Shown: positions 26,996-36,566, numbered from the stretch's first letter. The stretch is 64,000 nt of DNA from Amycolatopsis alba DSM 44262 (GCF_000384215.1 NZ_KB913032.1:9747275-9811274); one strand, 5' to 3'. The notes: generated by a model not told the origin, from the sequence alone. Translations and numbers: made by a program.

Positions 26996-27420
26996 CAGGT
27001 ACTCGCCGCGGCGAGGGCTATCCCGCCGTTGCCGCCGGCTTCCGGTGCGGGCCCGGTGGGCTGGGTGGCGCGCGCCGGGGTGGCCTCCGGGGTGTTCTTA
27101 CCGGGAGAGCTGCTCTTCTTCGCGATGTCGGGACGTTTGCGTTTGCCGGCGCGGCTGGATTTGGTCGTCTGGTCGCGCCAGTGGGTGAGGTCGGCGGCGG
27201 GAACGTCGGTGACCGCGGCGAGCTCAGGCACGTCGATGACGTCGGCGGCCGCGGTGAGGACCTCGCCGAGCTCGCGTTCGAGGTCGGCGAGCTGCCCGGC
27301 CAAGTCGGTGTGCCGGCGCGCCAGCTGTCCGACGGTGGCCGCCGCTCGCTGACGGCGGGCGCTGCGCGCGGAATCGGTTTCTTCCAGGCGGCGAGCGATC
27401 TCTTCGTCTGTGGTGACCAT
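26995..27420 (-). CDS. Small coiled-coil hypothetical protein
   Basis: 141 aa. The N-terminal 70 residues are a heptad-rich helix (QLARRHTDLAGQLADLEREL); the C-terminal half is Lys/Pro/Ala-rich and disordered. A short TDVPAADLTHWRDQ segment resembles a helix-turn-helix recognition region. The stop overlaps the BTAD regulator start. Probably an accessory of the pilus or regulator block. Confidence 0.6.
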   Translation of the reverse strand: MVTTDEEIARRLEETDSARSARRQRAAATVGQLARRHTDLAGQLADLERELGEVLTAAADVIDVPELAAVTDVPAADLTHWRDQTTKSSRAGKRKRPDIAKKSSSPGKNTPEATPARATQPTGPAPEAGGNGGIALAAAST

Positions 27421-27454
27421 TCCGGTGTTCTCCCTTCCGTTGGCAGAGGGTGGG

Positions 27455-27901
27455 TCAGGGCTCGATGCCGGCGACCCCGCGCTGCGGATGTGCCGCGCCT
27501 CGTCCGTGGGTGTGGATGTCGTCGATCCCGGCCAGCGACAGCAGCTGGGTCCGGTAGACGGCGGTGACCGTGACCGTCACCGTCTCCCCGGCGACTGTCA
27601 CCGTGCCGGTCGCGCCGACACTGTCGAGGTAGCGCTGCGCGAGGTCACGCGCCCGCGCCGGATCGACGCGAACCGCGCCGGTGGCGCGATAGGCGGCGAG
27701 GTCGAGCGCCTGGGCGCCGGCGCGGGCGGCGGACTCGGCCTGCCCGCCGGCGCGGACCTTGCTCGCCAGGGCGAGGCCGCCGTCCAGGCTCAGCCCGGTC
27801 AGGGCGAGCAGCCCGAGCAGGAGAGCGAGCACGAACGCGGTCACCCGGCCTTCCTCGGCACGCCACCACCGGCGCAGCCGGTACACGGACGCGCTGGGCA
27901 C
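27455..27901 (-). CDS. TadE/TadG-like pilus assembly protein
   Basis: 148 aa. After a basic start (YRLRRWWRAEEGRVTAF) comes one hydrophobic helix (VLALLLGLLALTGLSLDGG), the N-terminal signature of Tad-type pseudopilins, with the peptidase site expected after the conserved Gly. The rest is small, Ala/Val-rich and outside the membrane. The start is GTG 27901 or an internal GTG; no strong ribosome site is visible. Third member of this kind in the locus. Confidence 0.7.
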   Translation of the reverse strand: MPSASVYRLRRWWRAEEGRVTAFVLALLLGLLALTGLSLDGGLALASKVRAGGQAESAARAGAQALDLAAYRATGAVRVDPARARDLAQRYLDSVGATGTVTVAGETVTVTVTAVYRTQLLSLAGIDDIHTHGRGAAHPQRGVAGIEP

Positions 27902-27934
27902 GCCGGTACACGACGAGACACTGGGGCGGCGAGA

Positions 27935-28451
27935 ATGAGTGGTGTGACCGCGACGCTGGCATCGCCTGAGCTGACCGAGGACCGCGTGGCACGAGGCCGG
28001 CCACGCGATCGTCTACCTGTTGCAAGGCCGATCGCTGCGCTACGTCACGCTCCGGCCCCGAGGCGCCGGGCGCGCGGGTTTCACCGCGGTCCGGCCCCGC
28101 CGTGTCGATGTGTCGTCGGTAGCGGTCGTCGCCCATGCCGGTCCGCTCGCCCAGGCACGCTACGTCCTCGAGGCGACCAGCCTGGCCGACCGCCTCGACG
28201 ACGACGTGACCGACGAGGACATCCGCCTCGGCTCCTACCTGTGCGGCGGGCACGACGACCTCGCCCTGATCACCCAGGCCCGCCAGGCCTACGGGTTCTC
28301 CGGCCGGCAACCCGATCCGTGGGCCGGGATCGCGCAGGACCTCGTCGACCGGCATTGGGCGGACATCGGCCGTATCGCCGGAGCGTTGCTCGAGCACCGG
28401 ACGCTGACCGGCGCCCAGCTCCGCGCCTGCGTTCCCGCCCTCGCGCGCTGA
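27935..28451 (+). pseudogene. HExxH (FtsH-peptidase-like) protein gene with a frameshift
   Basis: ATG 27935 reads MSGVTATLASPELTEDR, then the frame fails. One base over, the sequence continues as WHEAGHAIVYLLQGRSLRYV and runs cleanly to the stop, ending GALLEHRTLTGAQLRACV. HEAGH is the zinc-binding helix of M41-type peptidases, and such small proteins occur on actinomycete mobile elements. A net +1 shift near 27990 separates start and catalytic helix. The longest intact frame (TTG 28020) would lack the zinc site. It is the only plus-strand gene inside the Tad block. Confidence 0.7.
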
Positions 28452-28459
28452 CAACGCCA

Positions 28460-28915
28460 TCAGCCACCACCCCGCTGGGCCTGGGACCGGTAGGTGTCGA
28501 CGACTTCGCTGGCGGAGGAGACCAGGGTCTTCCCGCCGGGGACGCCGAGCAGGACGGCCTGGCCGAAGTCGACGGTGCAGCGGACCTGCACGGTCACCGC
28601 GCTGGCCGGGGCCAGGGTGCCGGACATCGTGGTCGTCACGTCGCGGCACACCACCCCCGCGTGGTTGAGCGCGGAGCCGGCGGTGTCGCGGGCGGCGGCG
28701 GTCGCGGCCGTGGTGCTGCGGTGCAGCGTGGCGGCGCGGGCGCCCTGGTGCGCGGCGTCGTCGAGCCGCAGCCGCGCGTCGACGCCGCGGTGCACCACCA
28801 CCGCCAACAGCACCAGCAGCATGACCAGCACCGGCGTCAGCAGGACGGCTTCGGCGGTCACCGAACCGCGCTCGGCGCGCCACCAGGCCCGTGCGGCCAG
28901 CCGGATTCCTTGCAT
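28460..28915 (-). CDS. TadE-like pseudopilin
   Basis: 151 aa from ATG 28915 (GGAGCAG upstream). N-terminal [19 protein letters not shown] leads into the hydrophobic helix [18 protein letters not shown], the TadE pattern with Glu after the cleavage Gly. The remainder is extracellular. It follows the membrane protein at 28918 with 2 nt between stop and start, so the two are coupled. Confidence 0.75.
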   Translation of the reverse strand: MQGIRLAARAWWRAERGSVTAEAVLLTPVLVMLLVLLAVVVHRGVDARLRLDDAAHQGARAATLHRSTTAATAAARDTAGSALNHAGVVCRDVTTTMSGTLAPASAVTVQVRCTVDFGQAVLLGVPGGKTLVSSASEVVDTYRSQAQRGGG

Positions 28916-28917
28916 CC

Positions 28918-29850
28918 TCACGGCTGCTCCTCCCCTGCCGGGTCGCCGGGTCCTGGTGGGGTCGCGCGGTGCGGTGGGAGCAGCGTGAGGCGGGGCCACT
29001 GTGAGGGTGGCCGTTCCCAGGGGAATTCCCCGGCCTGGGTGAGGTCGCGGGCGGCGGTGACGTGAGCGAAGACGTTCCGCGGCAGCATTTCCGCAGCGCT
29101 GGTCAGGCCGCGCAGCTCGGTGCGGCCGGGCAGTGCGGCCAGGACACGGTCGGCGCGGTGAGTCAGGTCGGTGCGCCGTAGTTTCGTTTCCCACGCGCGG
29201 GTCAGCACCAGGCAGCCGCGCAGATGCCGGGCGACTTCGTCCAGGTCGTGGTCGATCGTGGTGACCGCCTGGCGTGCCGCGGCCACCAGGTCTTCGCCGG
29301 CGTCGGGGTCGGTGGCGAGTTCCTCGGCGAGCGCGTGCGCGTCGCGGCCGCGGTCCAGGCAGCACAGGGCCTCCCACACCACCCGGTGCGCCTCTCCTGG
29401 GAGTGCGGGTTCGATCCAGGCGCGGGCCGGTGTGCGGTGCAGCTCGTCGACACCCGCCAGTAATTCGCGCACCATCCTCGCGACATCAGGCCCGAGGTCG
29501 GCGAAATCCCTGCTGCGCCACCCCTCTCCGCGTCGCAACCGGGTCCGGGGCACGTCATCGCGCAACCCCCGGTACTCGCGCACCGCGCACCGTGCCCGCC
29601 AGCCGGCGAGCACGACGATCAGCGCCACAGCAGTGAGGATGAACTTCCCTGCGAATCCGTTTCCCGCCAGCAGTGCGAATCCCACGACGGACACACCGGC
29701 CAGTCCTTTCAGGACAGTCTCCGGTCGCAGCGCGGCGAGGATCTCGCGGCGCCGCCAGTGGCGTGCGCTGACGGCGGGATGGAGCAACACGAGATCCGGC
29801 CCGTCCGGGAACACGCCGTTGAGCACCGGTGAATGTCTGAGGTCGCCCAT
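28918..29850 (-). CDS. Hypothetical membrane protein of the Tad operon
   Basis: 310 aa from ATG 29850 (AGGAGTCACC upstream). Two adjacent hydrophobic stretches at about residues 48-85 ([34 protein letters not shown]) anchor it; the rest is a charged helical cytoplasmic domain ([34 protein letters not shown]). No recognised domain. It sits between TadE-like genes and is probably an accessory of this pilus type. Confidence 0.65.
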   Translation of the reverse strand: MGDLRHSPVLNGVFPDGPDLVLLHPAVSARHWRRREILAALRPETVLKGLAGVSVVGFALLAGNGFAGKFILTAVALIVVLAGWRARCAVREYRGLRDDVPRTRLRRGEGWRSRDFADLGPDVARMVRELLAGVDELHRTPARAWIEPALPGEAHRVVWEALCCLDRGRDAHALAEELATDPDAGEDLVAAARQAVTTIDHDLDEVARHLRGCLVLTRAWETKLRRTDLTHRADRVLAALPGRTELRGLTSAAEMLPRNVFAHVTAARDLTQAGEFPWERPPSQWPRLTLLPPHRATPPGPGDPAGEEQP

Positions 29851-29902
29851 CAGGTGACTCCTGTCGGTCTCGTACCAGAAGCTGTTTCTGGATAAGAAAA
29901 AG

Positions 29903-30355
29903 TCAGGGTGTGGTGCCCCTGTCGGGCACGAAACGCTCGACCTCGCCAGCGGTTTCGGCGTGCACGTGCAGCTGCACACCGGGCAGGACCATGGCGGCCT
30001 CGCCACGGACACTCACCGACACCGAGGCCGCGTCCCGGAGCACGGTGAGCCGGGGCTCGCGTAGCGGGCCGGCGGCGAGGTCGTCGAGCAGCCGCTGCCC
30101 CGCAGCATGCCCGGCGTCGGCGGTACCGTGCTGGACGCGGGCCGCGGCAAGCGCTTGTGAGGCGGCGGCCTGGGCGACGTGGGTCGCGTGGGACCACACG
30201 GCGAACTGGATGATCGCCAGCAACGCCAGCAGCAGCAACGGTGTCGCGATGACCAGCTCGACGGTGACCTCACCCCGGTCCCCGGACAACGCGTGCCGGA
30301 CACGGCGGGACAGTGAACCGGAAGGCCGCCGCGATGAGCGGTGTCGGGCCGTCAT
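29903..30355 (-). CDS. TadE/TadG-like pseudopilin
   Basis: 150 aa. Basic start, then GDRGEVTVELVIATPLLLLA and a continuing hydrophobic helix to about residue 52 (IIQFAVWSH). Gly-Glu at the mouth of the helix matches a class III prepilin cleavage site, and the prepilin peptidase at 37351-37998 is the likely processor. It starts 2 nt after the Flp-like pilin gene. Confidence 0.8.
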   Translation of the reverse strand: MTARHRSSRRPSGSLSRRVRHALSGDRGEVTVELVIATPLLLLALLAIIQFAVWSHATHVAQAAASQALAAARVQHGTADAGHAAGQRLLDDLAAGPLREPRLTVLRDAASVSVSVRGEAAMVLPGVQLHVHAETAGEVERFVPDRGTTP

Positions 30356-30357
30356 GG

Positions 30358-30555
30358 TCAGCCGATCCCGAGGTTGATGGAACTGGCCTTCTCGGTCAGT
30401 TTCGCGACGATGATCGCGATGATCGCGATCGCGGCGATGGCCATCAGGGCGGTGACGATGACGGTGGTGGTGATCTCACCGCGCTCGGGTTCGGCCCGCA
30501 GCACGGCGATCCTCGCCGACACCACCGTCCATATCGTACGGACGTATTGCTTCAT
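30358..30555 (-). CDS. Flp-like pilin
   Basis: 65 aa. A 28-residue leader (RTIWTVVSARIAVLRAEPER) is followed by GEITTTVIVTALMAIAAIAI and a hydrophobic run to residue 52, then a short tail. Size and Gly-Glu junction fit Flp-type major pilins, which polymerise into the Tad pilus after processing. It precedes the TadE-like genes, as in other Tad loci. Confidence 0.75.
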   Translation of the reverse strand: MKQYVRTIWTVVSARIAVLRAEPERGEITTTVIVTALMAIAAIAIIAIIVAKLTEKASSINLGIG

Positions 30556-30608
30556 GGCTCCTTCTTTCTTTTCCGCGAAAGGCTTTCTTCACGCTAGGTG
30601 CGGGCTGG

Positions 30609-31502
30609 CTAGAGGCCGTTGAGGACCTGGATGACCGCGGGGTAGGCGATGAATCCCAGGAATCCGAGGAAGAGCAAGGTGACTGGCAGGGCCATGCGCT
30701 CGGTGGCGGCCTGGGCATCGGTCTCTGCGTCGGTGACCTGGTGGGTACGCAGCGCCTGGGCTTTCGCGGCCAGGGACGCGCGGACGCGGGCGCCTTCGGT
30801 GCCGGCCAGGGAGATCGACGCGGCGAGTTCGGCGAGTTCGGTGATGCCGAGTTCCTCGCCGAGCCGGCGCAGCGTGGCCCAGGGGGTGGTGCGGGTCAGC
30901 TGGGCGGCGTGAAGGGCGCGGCGGATCTTGTCGAACGCCGGCCCGGTCCCCACAGCCGCGGCATCGCCAAGGGCGGCCTCGACCCCGGCTCCCCCGGCGA
31001 GCGTGATCCAGACGAGGTCGAGGAAGGCCGAAAGCGCGTCGCGGAACTCGCGCCGCGACCGGGTGGCCTTGGCACGGACCTCGAGGTCGGGGGCCAGGAA
31101 GCCGACCGCAGCGAGCACGAGACCGGCCAGCAAAGGCACCTCGGCACCCAGCGACAGCCCGCCCAGGGCCAGCAACGCCTGCAGCAGCCACGGCGCCAGC
31201 AGCCCTGCAACGGCGAGCACGGCTTTGGACGCCAGGTGGGTGTCGACGCCGCGGCCGGTGACCCGCAAATCGGCTTCGATCTTCGCGCCGGGAAGCCCGA
31301 ACATCCGCAGGCCGGACACGAACACGCGGCCCCAGGCGCGCACCCACGCGGCGTCACCGGTGAGGACGATCGGCATAGCCGGCCGCCCGGCGCTGACCTG
31401 GGCTAGCCGGTCGCTCAGCGCCGGGCGAGGTGGCACGGCCCAGGCCAGCAGCAGCCACAGCCCGGCACCAGCGCCCGTGCCGAAGACGAGAGCGGGGATC
31501 AT
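30609..31502 (-). CDS. tadC: TadC-type inner-membrane pilus platform protein
   Basis: 297 aa from ATG 31502, overlapping the TadB stop (ATGA). Hydrophobic segments at the N-terminus, around 100-150 and at the extreme C-terminus (LPVTLLFLGFLGFIAYPAVI) flank a type II secretion F-like helical domain (REFRDALSAFLDLVWITLAG, GTEGARVRASLAAKAQALR). With TadB it forms the membrane platform on which the TadA ATPase drives pilin assembly. Confidence 0.85.
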   Translation of the reverse strand: MIPALVFGTGAGAGLWLLLAWAVPPRPALSDRLAQVSAGRPAMPIVLTGDAAWVRAWGRVFVSGLRMFGLPGAKIEADLRVTGRGVDTHLASKAVLAVAGLLAPWLLQALLALGGLSLGAEVPLLAGLVLAAVGFLAPDLEVRAKATRSRREFRDALSAFLDLVWITLAGGAGVEAALGDAAAVGTGPAFDKIRRALHAAQLTRTTPWATLRRLGEELGITELAELAASISLAGTEGARVRASLAAKAQALRTHQVTDAETDAQAATERMALPVTLLFLGFLGFIAYPAVIQVLNGL

Positions 31503-32428
31503 GAGCGCTCGCCTCCACCTGAGGTCGCTGCGCCGTCTCGCGCGCCGGTGGCGTCCGGAGTGTCCAGGGCGAGCACCTGCGGTTGCCGTCCGCCGGCCGC
31601 GATCCGGGCGAGCCAGGCGAACCCGGCCGCGAACAGGGATCCGATGAGCAGCAGGACGAGCTGGCCGGTGGCGGTGTTGTAGACGTCGAGGTAGGCACGG
31701 TTGAGCACCACGACCCCGATAGCGAAGCCGAGGGTGGTGGCGACGATGACCCGCACCGAGGTCCGGGTCCGTGCCCGTCCGGTCTCCACGCGCATCCGCA
31801 TCGCGGCCTGTTCGCGGGCGGTGGTGGCCAGTGAGCCGAGCAGGTCGCCGAGCTGGCGGGCCTGGTGCTCGGCCGCGAGGACGAGGGCGGCGAGGACGAG
31901 GTCCGCGGTCGGGTCGTCCAGCTCGCGTGCGAGAGCCCGCAGGGCCGGTGCCAGTCGCTGCCCGCTTTGCAGCCTCGCGGTGAGGGTGGCGACCTCGCTG
32001 CGGATGGCCGCAGGCGCGAGGCCGACGGTGACGAGGATGGCTTGCTCGAGTCCCGCCGCGGCGGACAGGACGTCGCGCAGCATCTCCGTCCACGACGCGA
32101 TGGCCTCGATCCGCGCGACCCGGCGGGCGTGGGCGCGGTCCGGGCCGACCAGCCGGGGCAGGAACCACGCTCCAGCGGCGGCCAGCACCGCGCCGACCAC
32201 CCACCCGGTCGCAGCCCCGGTCAGCACGCCCATACCAACCACCACAGCTAGGCGTAGCAGAACCCGCCGGTCTCCGGCCTGGTCGCGTGCGGAGCGCAGC
32301 AGCGGATGAGAGCGCGAGGACGACGGCACCGCCGCGGGCCGGCGCCAGGCGGCCGCGATCAGCAGCAGGCCGACGGCGGCGCCCAAGCCGAGTGCGGCGT
32401 CGATCATGGTGGTGGTGTCGATGGTCAT
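31499..32428 (-). CDS. tadB: TadB-type inner-membrane pilus platform protein
   Basis: 309 aa from ATG 32428, overlapping the TadA stop. Membrane segments near residues 10-28, 60-92 and 235-280. The type II secretion F-like core reads RIEAIASWTEMLRDVLSAAA, GLEQAIL and ARELDDPTADLVLAALVLAA. The overlap order tadA-tadB-tadC is the standard one. The C-terminal 25 residues are an unstructured tail. Confidence 0.85.
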   Translation of the reverse strand: MTIDTTTMIDAALGLGAAVGLLLIAAAWRRPAAVPSSSRSHPLLRSARDQAGDRRVLLRLAVVVGMGVLTGAATGWVVGAVLAAAGAWFLPRLVGPDRAHARRVARIEAIASWTEMLRDVLSAAAGLEQAILVTVGLAPAAIRSEVATLTARLQSGQRLAPALRALARELDDPTADLVLAALVLAAEHQARQLGDLLGSLATTAREQAAMRMRVETGRARTRTSVRVIVATTLGFAIGVVVLNRAYLDVYNTATGQLVLLLIGSLFAAGFAWLARIAAGGRQPQVLALDTPDATGARDGAATSGGGERS

Positions 32429-33789
32429 GGCGTCCACCGCCCCTCCGGACGGGACAGCAGGTCCGGGTCGAATCCGGCGGCGGCGAGGTCGTCGAGGGTG
32501 TCGGCGCGCAGCGCCCCCGCTACCGGGACGGCACGACGGTCCGGGCCGCGGCGATAGACCTCGTTGGAGATCACCACCCCGGCCTCGGCGTCGATCACCT
32601 CCCGGATCGAGGCGATCACCCGCGTCGTCCGGTCGACGGCCCGGTCGAGGTGCACCACGAAGTGCACCGCGCTCGCCACGAGCAGCGCGGTGGCCTCCAG
32701 CGGGAGCCGTTCCGGACCTTGGGCGGCGTAGGAGGCGAGGCGGGTGAACGCGATCTTCGAGCTGGACGCGTGGAGGGTGGCCATGGAGCCGTCGTTGCCC
32801 TGCGACATCGCGTTGCACATCGGAATGACCTCAGGCCCGCGGATCTCACCGACGATGACCCGGTCCGGGGACATGCGCAGGCCCCAGCGGACCAGCTCTG
32901 CCTGGTCGATGGCGCCCTCGCCCTCGACGTTGGGTTCGCGGGCCTGCAGGGCGGTGACATCGGCGTGCCGCTCCGGGTCTCGGTCCAGGCCGAGTTCGAA
33001 GGCGTCCTCGACAGTGACGATCCGCTCCAGTGGGTCAATCTCCGCGGCCAGGCCCCGCAGCAGCGTGGTTTTCCCGGCTCCGGTGCCGCCGGTGATCAGC
33101 ACGTTCTTCCGCGTCCGCACCATCGCGCGCAAGAACCGTTCCAGGCCGATGTCGAGGGTGCCGCGGCGACGTAACTGCGGAAGGGTGGCGGTGAGGTAGC
33201 CGTGCCGGCGGATCGTGCACGCCGTCACGCCACCCGCTGTCAGGCCGAGGACGGCGAAGAGCCGTTCACCGCCGGGCAGCTGGAGGTTCAGTGCCGGACT
33301 GCCGCGGTCGAATCTGCGCTCCTCTGACGACGCCCGAGCGGCGAGGGTGCGGATCAGGTCGGTGAGTTCCGCGTCCGACGAAGCCACCGGCGCTACTTGG
33401 GCACGGCGGCCGTCGTTGTACTGCACGAACACCCGGTCGAAGCGGTTGACCGCGATCGTCTCCACCGAGCGATCCGCCAGCAGCGGCTGCAGTCCGCCCA
33501 ACCCGAACACCTCATCCAGAACCTGGTCGACGACTCGCTGCTCGACTACGGAGTCCACGAGGGCACGTCCGGCGAGAAGTTCGGCCTCGCTATGTGCGGC
33601 CACCGCGATGTCGAGGACCTGGCGGCCGATCTCGCGACGCCGCGCCACGCTCAACACACCGCCGCCCATACGGGAAGCGATCTCGACCCGGCCAGGCAGA
33701 TCCGTGGTCAGCGCCTGTCGGAGCCGAGTGTGCAACCGCTGCTCGGCATCCCCCGTATCGCCCGCGGCGGCGAGGTCGGTCTGCGTCAT
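32425..33789 (-). CDS. tadA: TadA/CpaF-type secretion ATPase
   Basis: 454 aa. A PulE/VirB11-superfamily ATPase: Walker A ITGGTGAGKTTLLRG (about 230-245), Asp box VTVEDAFELGL, Walker B-like VIVGEIRGPEVIPM and a His box MATLHASS. The N-terminal 140 residues match the CpaF N-domain (DEVFGLGGLQPLLADRSVET). It powers both pilin polymerisation and related export. Both neighbours overlap it by ATGA. All key motifs are intact. Confidence 0.92.
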   Translation of the reverse strand: MTQTDLAAAGDTGDAEQRLHTRLRQALTTDLPGRVEIASRMGGGVLSVARRREIGRQVLDIAVAAHSEAELLAGRALVDSVVEQRVVDQVLDEVFGLGGLQPLLADRSVETIAVNRFDRVFVQYNDGRRAQVAPVASSDAELTDLIRTLAARASSEERRFDRGSPALNLQLPGGERLFAVLGLTAGGVTACTIRRHGYLTATLPQLRRRGTLDIGLERFLRAMVRTRKNVLITGGTGAGKTTLLRGLAAEIDPLERIVTVEDAFELGLDRDPERHADVTALQAREPNVEGEGAIDQAELVRWGLRMSPDRVIVGEIRGPEVIPMCNAMSQGNDGSMATLHASSSKIAFTRLASYAAQGPERLPLEATALLVASAVHFVVHLDRAVDRTTRVIASIREVIDAEAGVVISNEVYRRGPDRRAVPVAGALRADTLDDLAAAGFDPDLLSRPEGRWTP

Positions 33790-34712
33790 GAGCGTGGCTC
33801 CTTCCCGGAAGTGCTGGGCTGATGGCCGTTGTGCCGCGGATCGCCCACTCGATGCGGCGCGGACGCCGTGCGTAGCCCGAAGGCGGGCGGGGTGATGGGA
33901 ACGCCACCGGGTCGGCGCACCTGCTGGGCAGGTACCCCTGGGACACCGGCCGGTACGGACCCCGGAAGCGGGGCCATGGGACTGACGGGTACAGCGAGAG
34001 TGCGGGCGAGAGCGGCGGCGTGGCGGGCAAGACCACCGTTGGTGCCGCGGCGGCGAGCCGGTGGCTGCCGGTGCCCGGTCAGTGTGGCGGCAGTGACCGG
34101 GTCGTGCGGGAGACGTCCGATCGCGGGTATCCCCAGCTCACGCTCGACATCCACGGTCGGATAACCATCCCCGGTCAGCAGCAAGCCGGGACGTGGCGTC
34201 CAGCGCGCCAGTTCCCCCAGCCGCGCCGCGGCATGCGCGAGGTCGTCGCCCTGAGTACCAGTCACCAACACCAGAGCATCGGCGCAGCGCGCGATCGCCT
34301 CGGCCGGTGATGCGGGATCCACCCGTCCGCAATCGGCGAGCACCACCACACTCGTGTCGCGGGCCACGATGGGCAGCAGCGGCTCGTCCGGAGCCGTGGC
34401 CAGGGTCGACAGTGCGGCGCGCGCGTGCGTGCCACCCGGTGGGGCCACCAGCGCGCGGACGCCGCCGGGCAGGGTCTGGGTGTGGTCCCACACCATCGCG
34501 GGATCACGAGTACGGCGTGCCGCGGCGGCGAGGCTCACGAGCCCTGGGGTGGCCGGCAGGCCGAACCGCATCGCCAGATCGCCTCCGGACGGGTCGACCT
34601 CGGCGACCAGCCGGCGCGTGCTCTCGACGTGCGGCCACGCCATGGCCAGAGCGACAGCCAGGGTCGTCACGCCCGGCGAACCTTTCACCGAGCACAAGAC
34701 GATCAGCATCAC
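33786..34712 (-). CDS. CpaE/ParA-like protein with altered P-loop
   Basis: 308 aa. It starts LIVLCSVKGSPGVTTLAVAL where MinD/ParA ATPases have KGGxGKTT; the signature Lys before TT is replaced by Val, although the first Lys is present. A later switch-like VAEVDPSGGDLAMRFG and VVVLADCGRVDP are recognisable. In Tad loci this slot is CpaE/TadZ, which positions the pilus at a pole; several TadZ proteins are non-canonical in ATP binding. The last 60 residues are Pro-rich. Confidence 0.75.
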   Translation of the reverse strand: MMLIVLCSVKGSPGVTTLAVALAMAWPHVESTRRLVAEVDPSGGDLAMRFGLPATPGLVSLAAAARRTRDPAMVWDHTQTLPGGVRALVAPPGGTHARAALSTLATAPDEPLLPIVARDTSVVVLADCGRVDPASPAEAIARCADALVLVTGTQGDDLAHAAARLGELARWTPRPGLLLTGDGYPTVDVERELGIPAIGRLPHDPVTAATLTGHRQPPARRRGTNGGLARHAAALARTLAVPVSPMAPLPGSVPAGVPGVPAQQVRRPGGVPITPPAFGLRTASAPHRVGDPRHNGHQPSTSGKEPRS

Positions 34713-35416
34713 CGCTCACCACCCGCCGGTTGCATCACCAGTGCCAGCTGCCCGGCCGGGACCTGTGCCAGTTGTGACGCCCCGGTGGTGTCGATTTCCA
34801 GCGACACCACCGTGGTCTGGTCCGTACCCGCAGGAGTCACCCCGACGACCGTGGCACGCCAGGACGTTCCCGACGCGTGTCCGAACATCGAGCTTTCTGC
34901 CGCAGCGGCGGTTACCACGACAGTCACCGGGGTACCGGCGGCCAGCTCAGGCGGGGCCTGCCCCGGCTTCACCACGACCGCGACCACCGCCCGACCCGCC
35001 GCGGGGATCGCGGCAGCGCTCACCGCGTCCGGCGTCAGCAACGTTCCCGCGCCGAGGCTGGTCGCCATCGGCCGCCCCAGCACGCTCGCCGCCCGATCCG
35101 CCGGAATCAGCGCCATGCCCGGCGTGGCGGACACGTCGATGCTGCGCAGGTCCGCGGACGTCAGCACATGTCCGAGCGGGACCGGCTTCGCCAGCGCCAG
35201 CACCGAAACCCGGTCCTGGGTGCTGGTCGTCCACCACACCGCGCCACCGACACACAGCACCACCAGCAGCACCCCCGCCACCAGATACGGCAACCGGCGC
35301 CGCCGCCCCCGGCGCACAGCCGACCTCGACGGCGAACCCGAGGAATCCAGCCACGACCCCGGCCGGGCTTCACCGGTCGCGCTGTCGCCGCGCGCCGGAC
35401 TGTCAGTACTGGTCAC
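34709..35416 (-). CDS. cpaB: CpaB/RcpC-like SAF-domain protein
   Basis: 235 aa. A basic N-terminus, one membrane helix (YLVAGVLLVVLCVGGAVWW, about 44-62), then a SAF domain (VLALAKPVPLGHVLTSADLR) and a strand-rich extracellular part. CpaB helps organise the pilus periplasmic channel. It overlaps the CpaE-like gene by ATGA. A 127-bp A-rich gap separates it from the secreted-protein gene upstream, where a second promoter could lie. Confidence 0.8.
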   Translation of the reverse strand: MTSTDSPARGDSATGEARPGSWLDSSGSPSRSAVRRGRRRRLPYLVAGVLLVVLCVGGAVWWTTSTQDRVSVLALAKPVPLGHVLTSADLRSIDVSATPGMALIPADRAASVLGRPMATSLGAGTLLTPDAVSAAAIPAAGRAVVAVVVKPGQAPPELAAGTPVTVVVTAAAAESSMFGHASGTSWRATVVGVTPAGTDQTTVVSLEIDTTGASQLAQVPAGQLALVMQPAGGER

Positions 35417-35543
35417 GAGAAACCCCTCCAGACATAGCTCACCCGCACCACGTATTCACCCGGCCAGCAAATGCCGCCGCGAATACACGGTCAGGAAAAG
35501 GAAAGAAAAGAAAACTGCCGATCAGTTGGGAACGTCGTCCGGG

Positions 35544-36566
35544 TTATCCAGTGCCCAAGGCTTGAGCTTCGGCGACCCGGAAGGACGCCGCCGCGCTGGT
35601 GGTCATGTCCGGGAACGTGCCCGCCGCCCCGGCACCCGACCACGTGATCCGCCACGACACCGACGCCACGGCAGGAAACCGCTCGCCCGGCGCACCGGCC
35701 GAGGAACGCTGGTAGGTGTGGCCGCAATCAGGGGACGCCGCCTGCGGATCCCCATGGGCGGGGAACGGTGTGCCCGGTCCAGCGCAGGACACGGTGCTGC
35801 CATCACCCATCGCCCAGGACACCGAGGTCGGGGTCGCGGTCGCGGTGACCGACACTCCAGGAACCGAAGCCGTCGCCGACTGCGGCCGCCACATCGCCCG
35901 GTCCAACCACAACCACGTCGGCAGCTGCACCAGCTGCGTTCCGGCCGGGCTCGACGCGATCACCGGACTCGGCAACCGCAACTGCGACCGCGCCTGCTCG
36001 GCCAACTCTTCTGGCGAGGGCAGCGGCGCGGCACCCGGCGCCTGACCATCGGGAATCCACACCGGCGCCCGGTAGAGCGCGTCCCGCTGCCCCTGACCGG
36101 AACACTGATAGACGTACCACGCACCGCCCGGACCCGGTGCCTGCGCCGGCACCACATCTTGGGGCCGCGGACGGGCCAGCGACACGAACTGCACCCCGCC
36201 AGAGTCCCAGCGATGTCGGTGGAAGCGGATCGTCAGCACACCGTTCGCCGGCGGCTGGTAATTACTGCGCACGTACGAGCAATCGGCTTGGTTGTTGTCT
36301 CCGTCGACAACCCGGTCGCCGGGCGACGGAGCGGCTTTGCCCTGTTCGCCTACCGGCGATTTCGGGCCACCGGGTTTCGGGCCGGGCACTGGGCCTGGGA
36401 TGGGAGCGGAGTGGCCGCCGCTACCAGCGCCGAGATCGCAGGACGGGTTTCCGGCTTCACCGCACTTGACGTTGCCCCAACCATCGGCCAAAGCCGGGCT
36501 TGCCGCAGCGAGAGAAAAGACGATCGCCGCGCCCGCTGTCAGCGCGGTCCTGTTTACCCTGTGCAT
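35544..36566 (-). CDS. Secreted proline-rich protein of the Tad operon
   Basis: 340 aa from ATG 36566 (GAGGTCGG upstream), overlapping the end of the lipoprotein gene by 13 nt. Signal peptide RTALTAGAAIVFSLAAASPA, cleaved near ADG. A Gly/Pro-rich linker is followed by a strand-rich domain with Cys pairs (NNQADCSYVRS, WYVYQCSGQG) and a PKD-like region (SVSWAMGDGSTVSCAG). Probably a surface component or minor pilus partner; no family name is secure. Confidence 0.65.
   Translation of the reverse strand: MHRVNRTALTAGAAIVFSLAAASPALADGWGNVKCGEAGNPSCDLGAGSGGHSAPIPGPVPGPKPGGPKSPVGEQGKAAPSPGDRVVDGDNNQADCSYVRSNYQPPANGVLTIRFHRHRWDSGGVQFVSLARPRPQDVVPAQAPGPGGAWYVYQCSGQGQRDALYRAPVWIPDGQAPGAAPLPSPEELAEQARSQLRLPSPVIASSPAGTQLVQLPTWLWLDRAMWRPQSATASVPGVSVTATATPTSVSWAMGDGSTVSCAGPGTPFPAHGDPQAASPDCGHTYQRSSAGAPGERFPAVASVSWRITWSGAGAAGTFPDMTTSAAASFRVAEAQALGTG

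Noticed and set aside
27410..29065. A 551-codon plus-strand frame across the TadE region
   Set aside because: Only its short segment at 27935-27990 is real; the rest is the complement of pilus genes.
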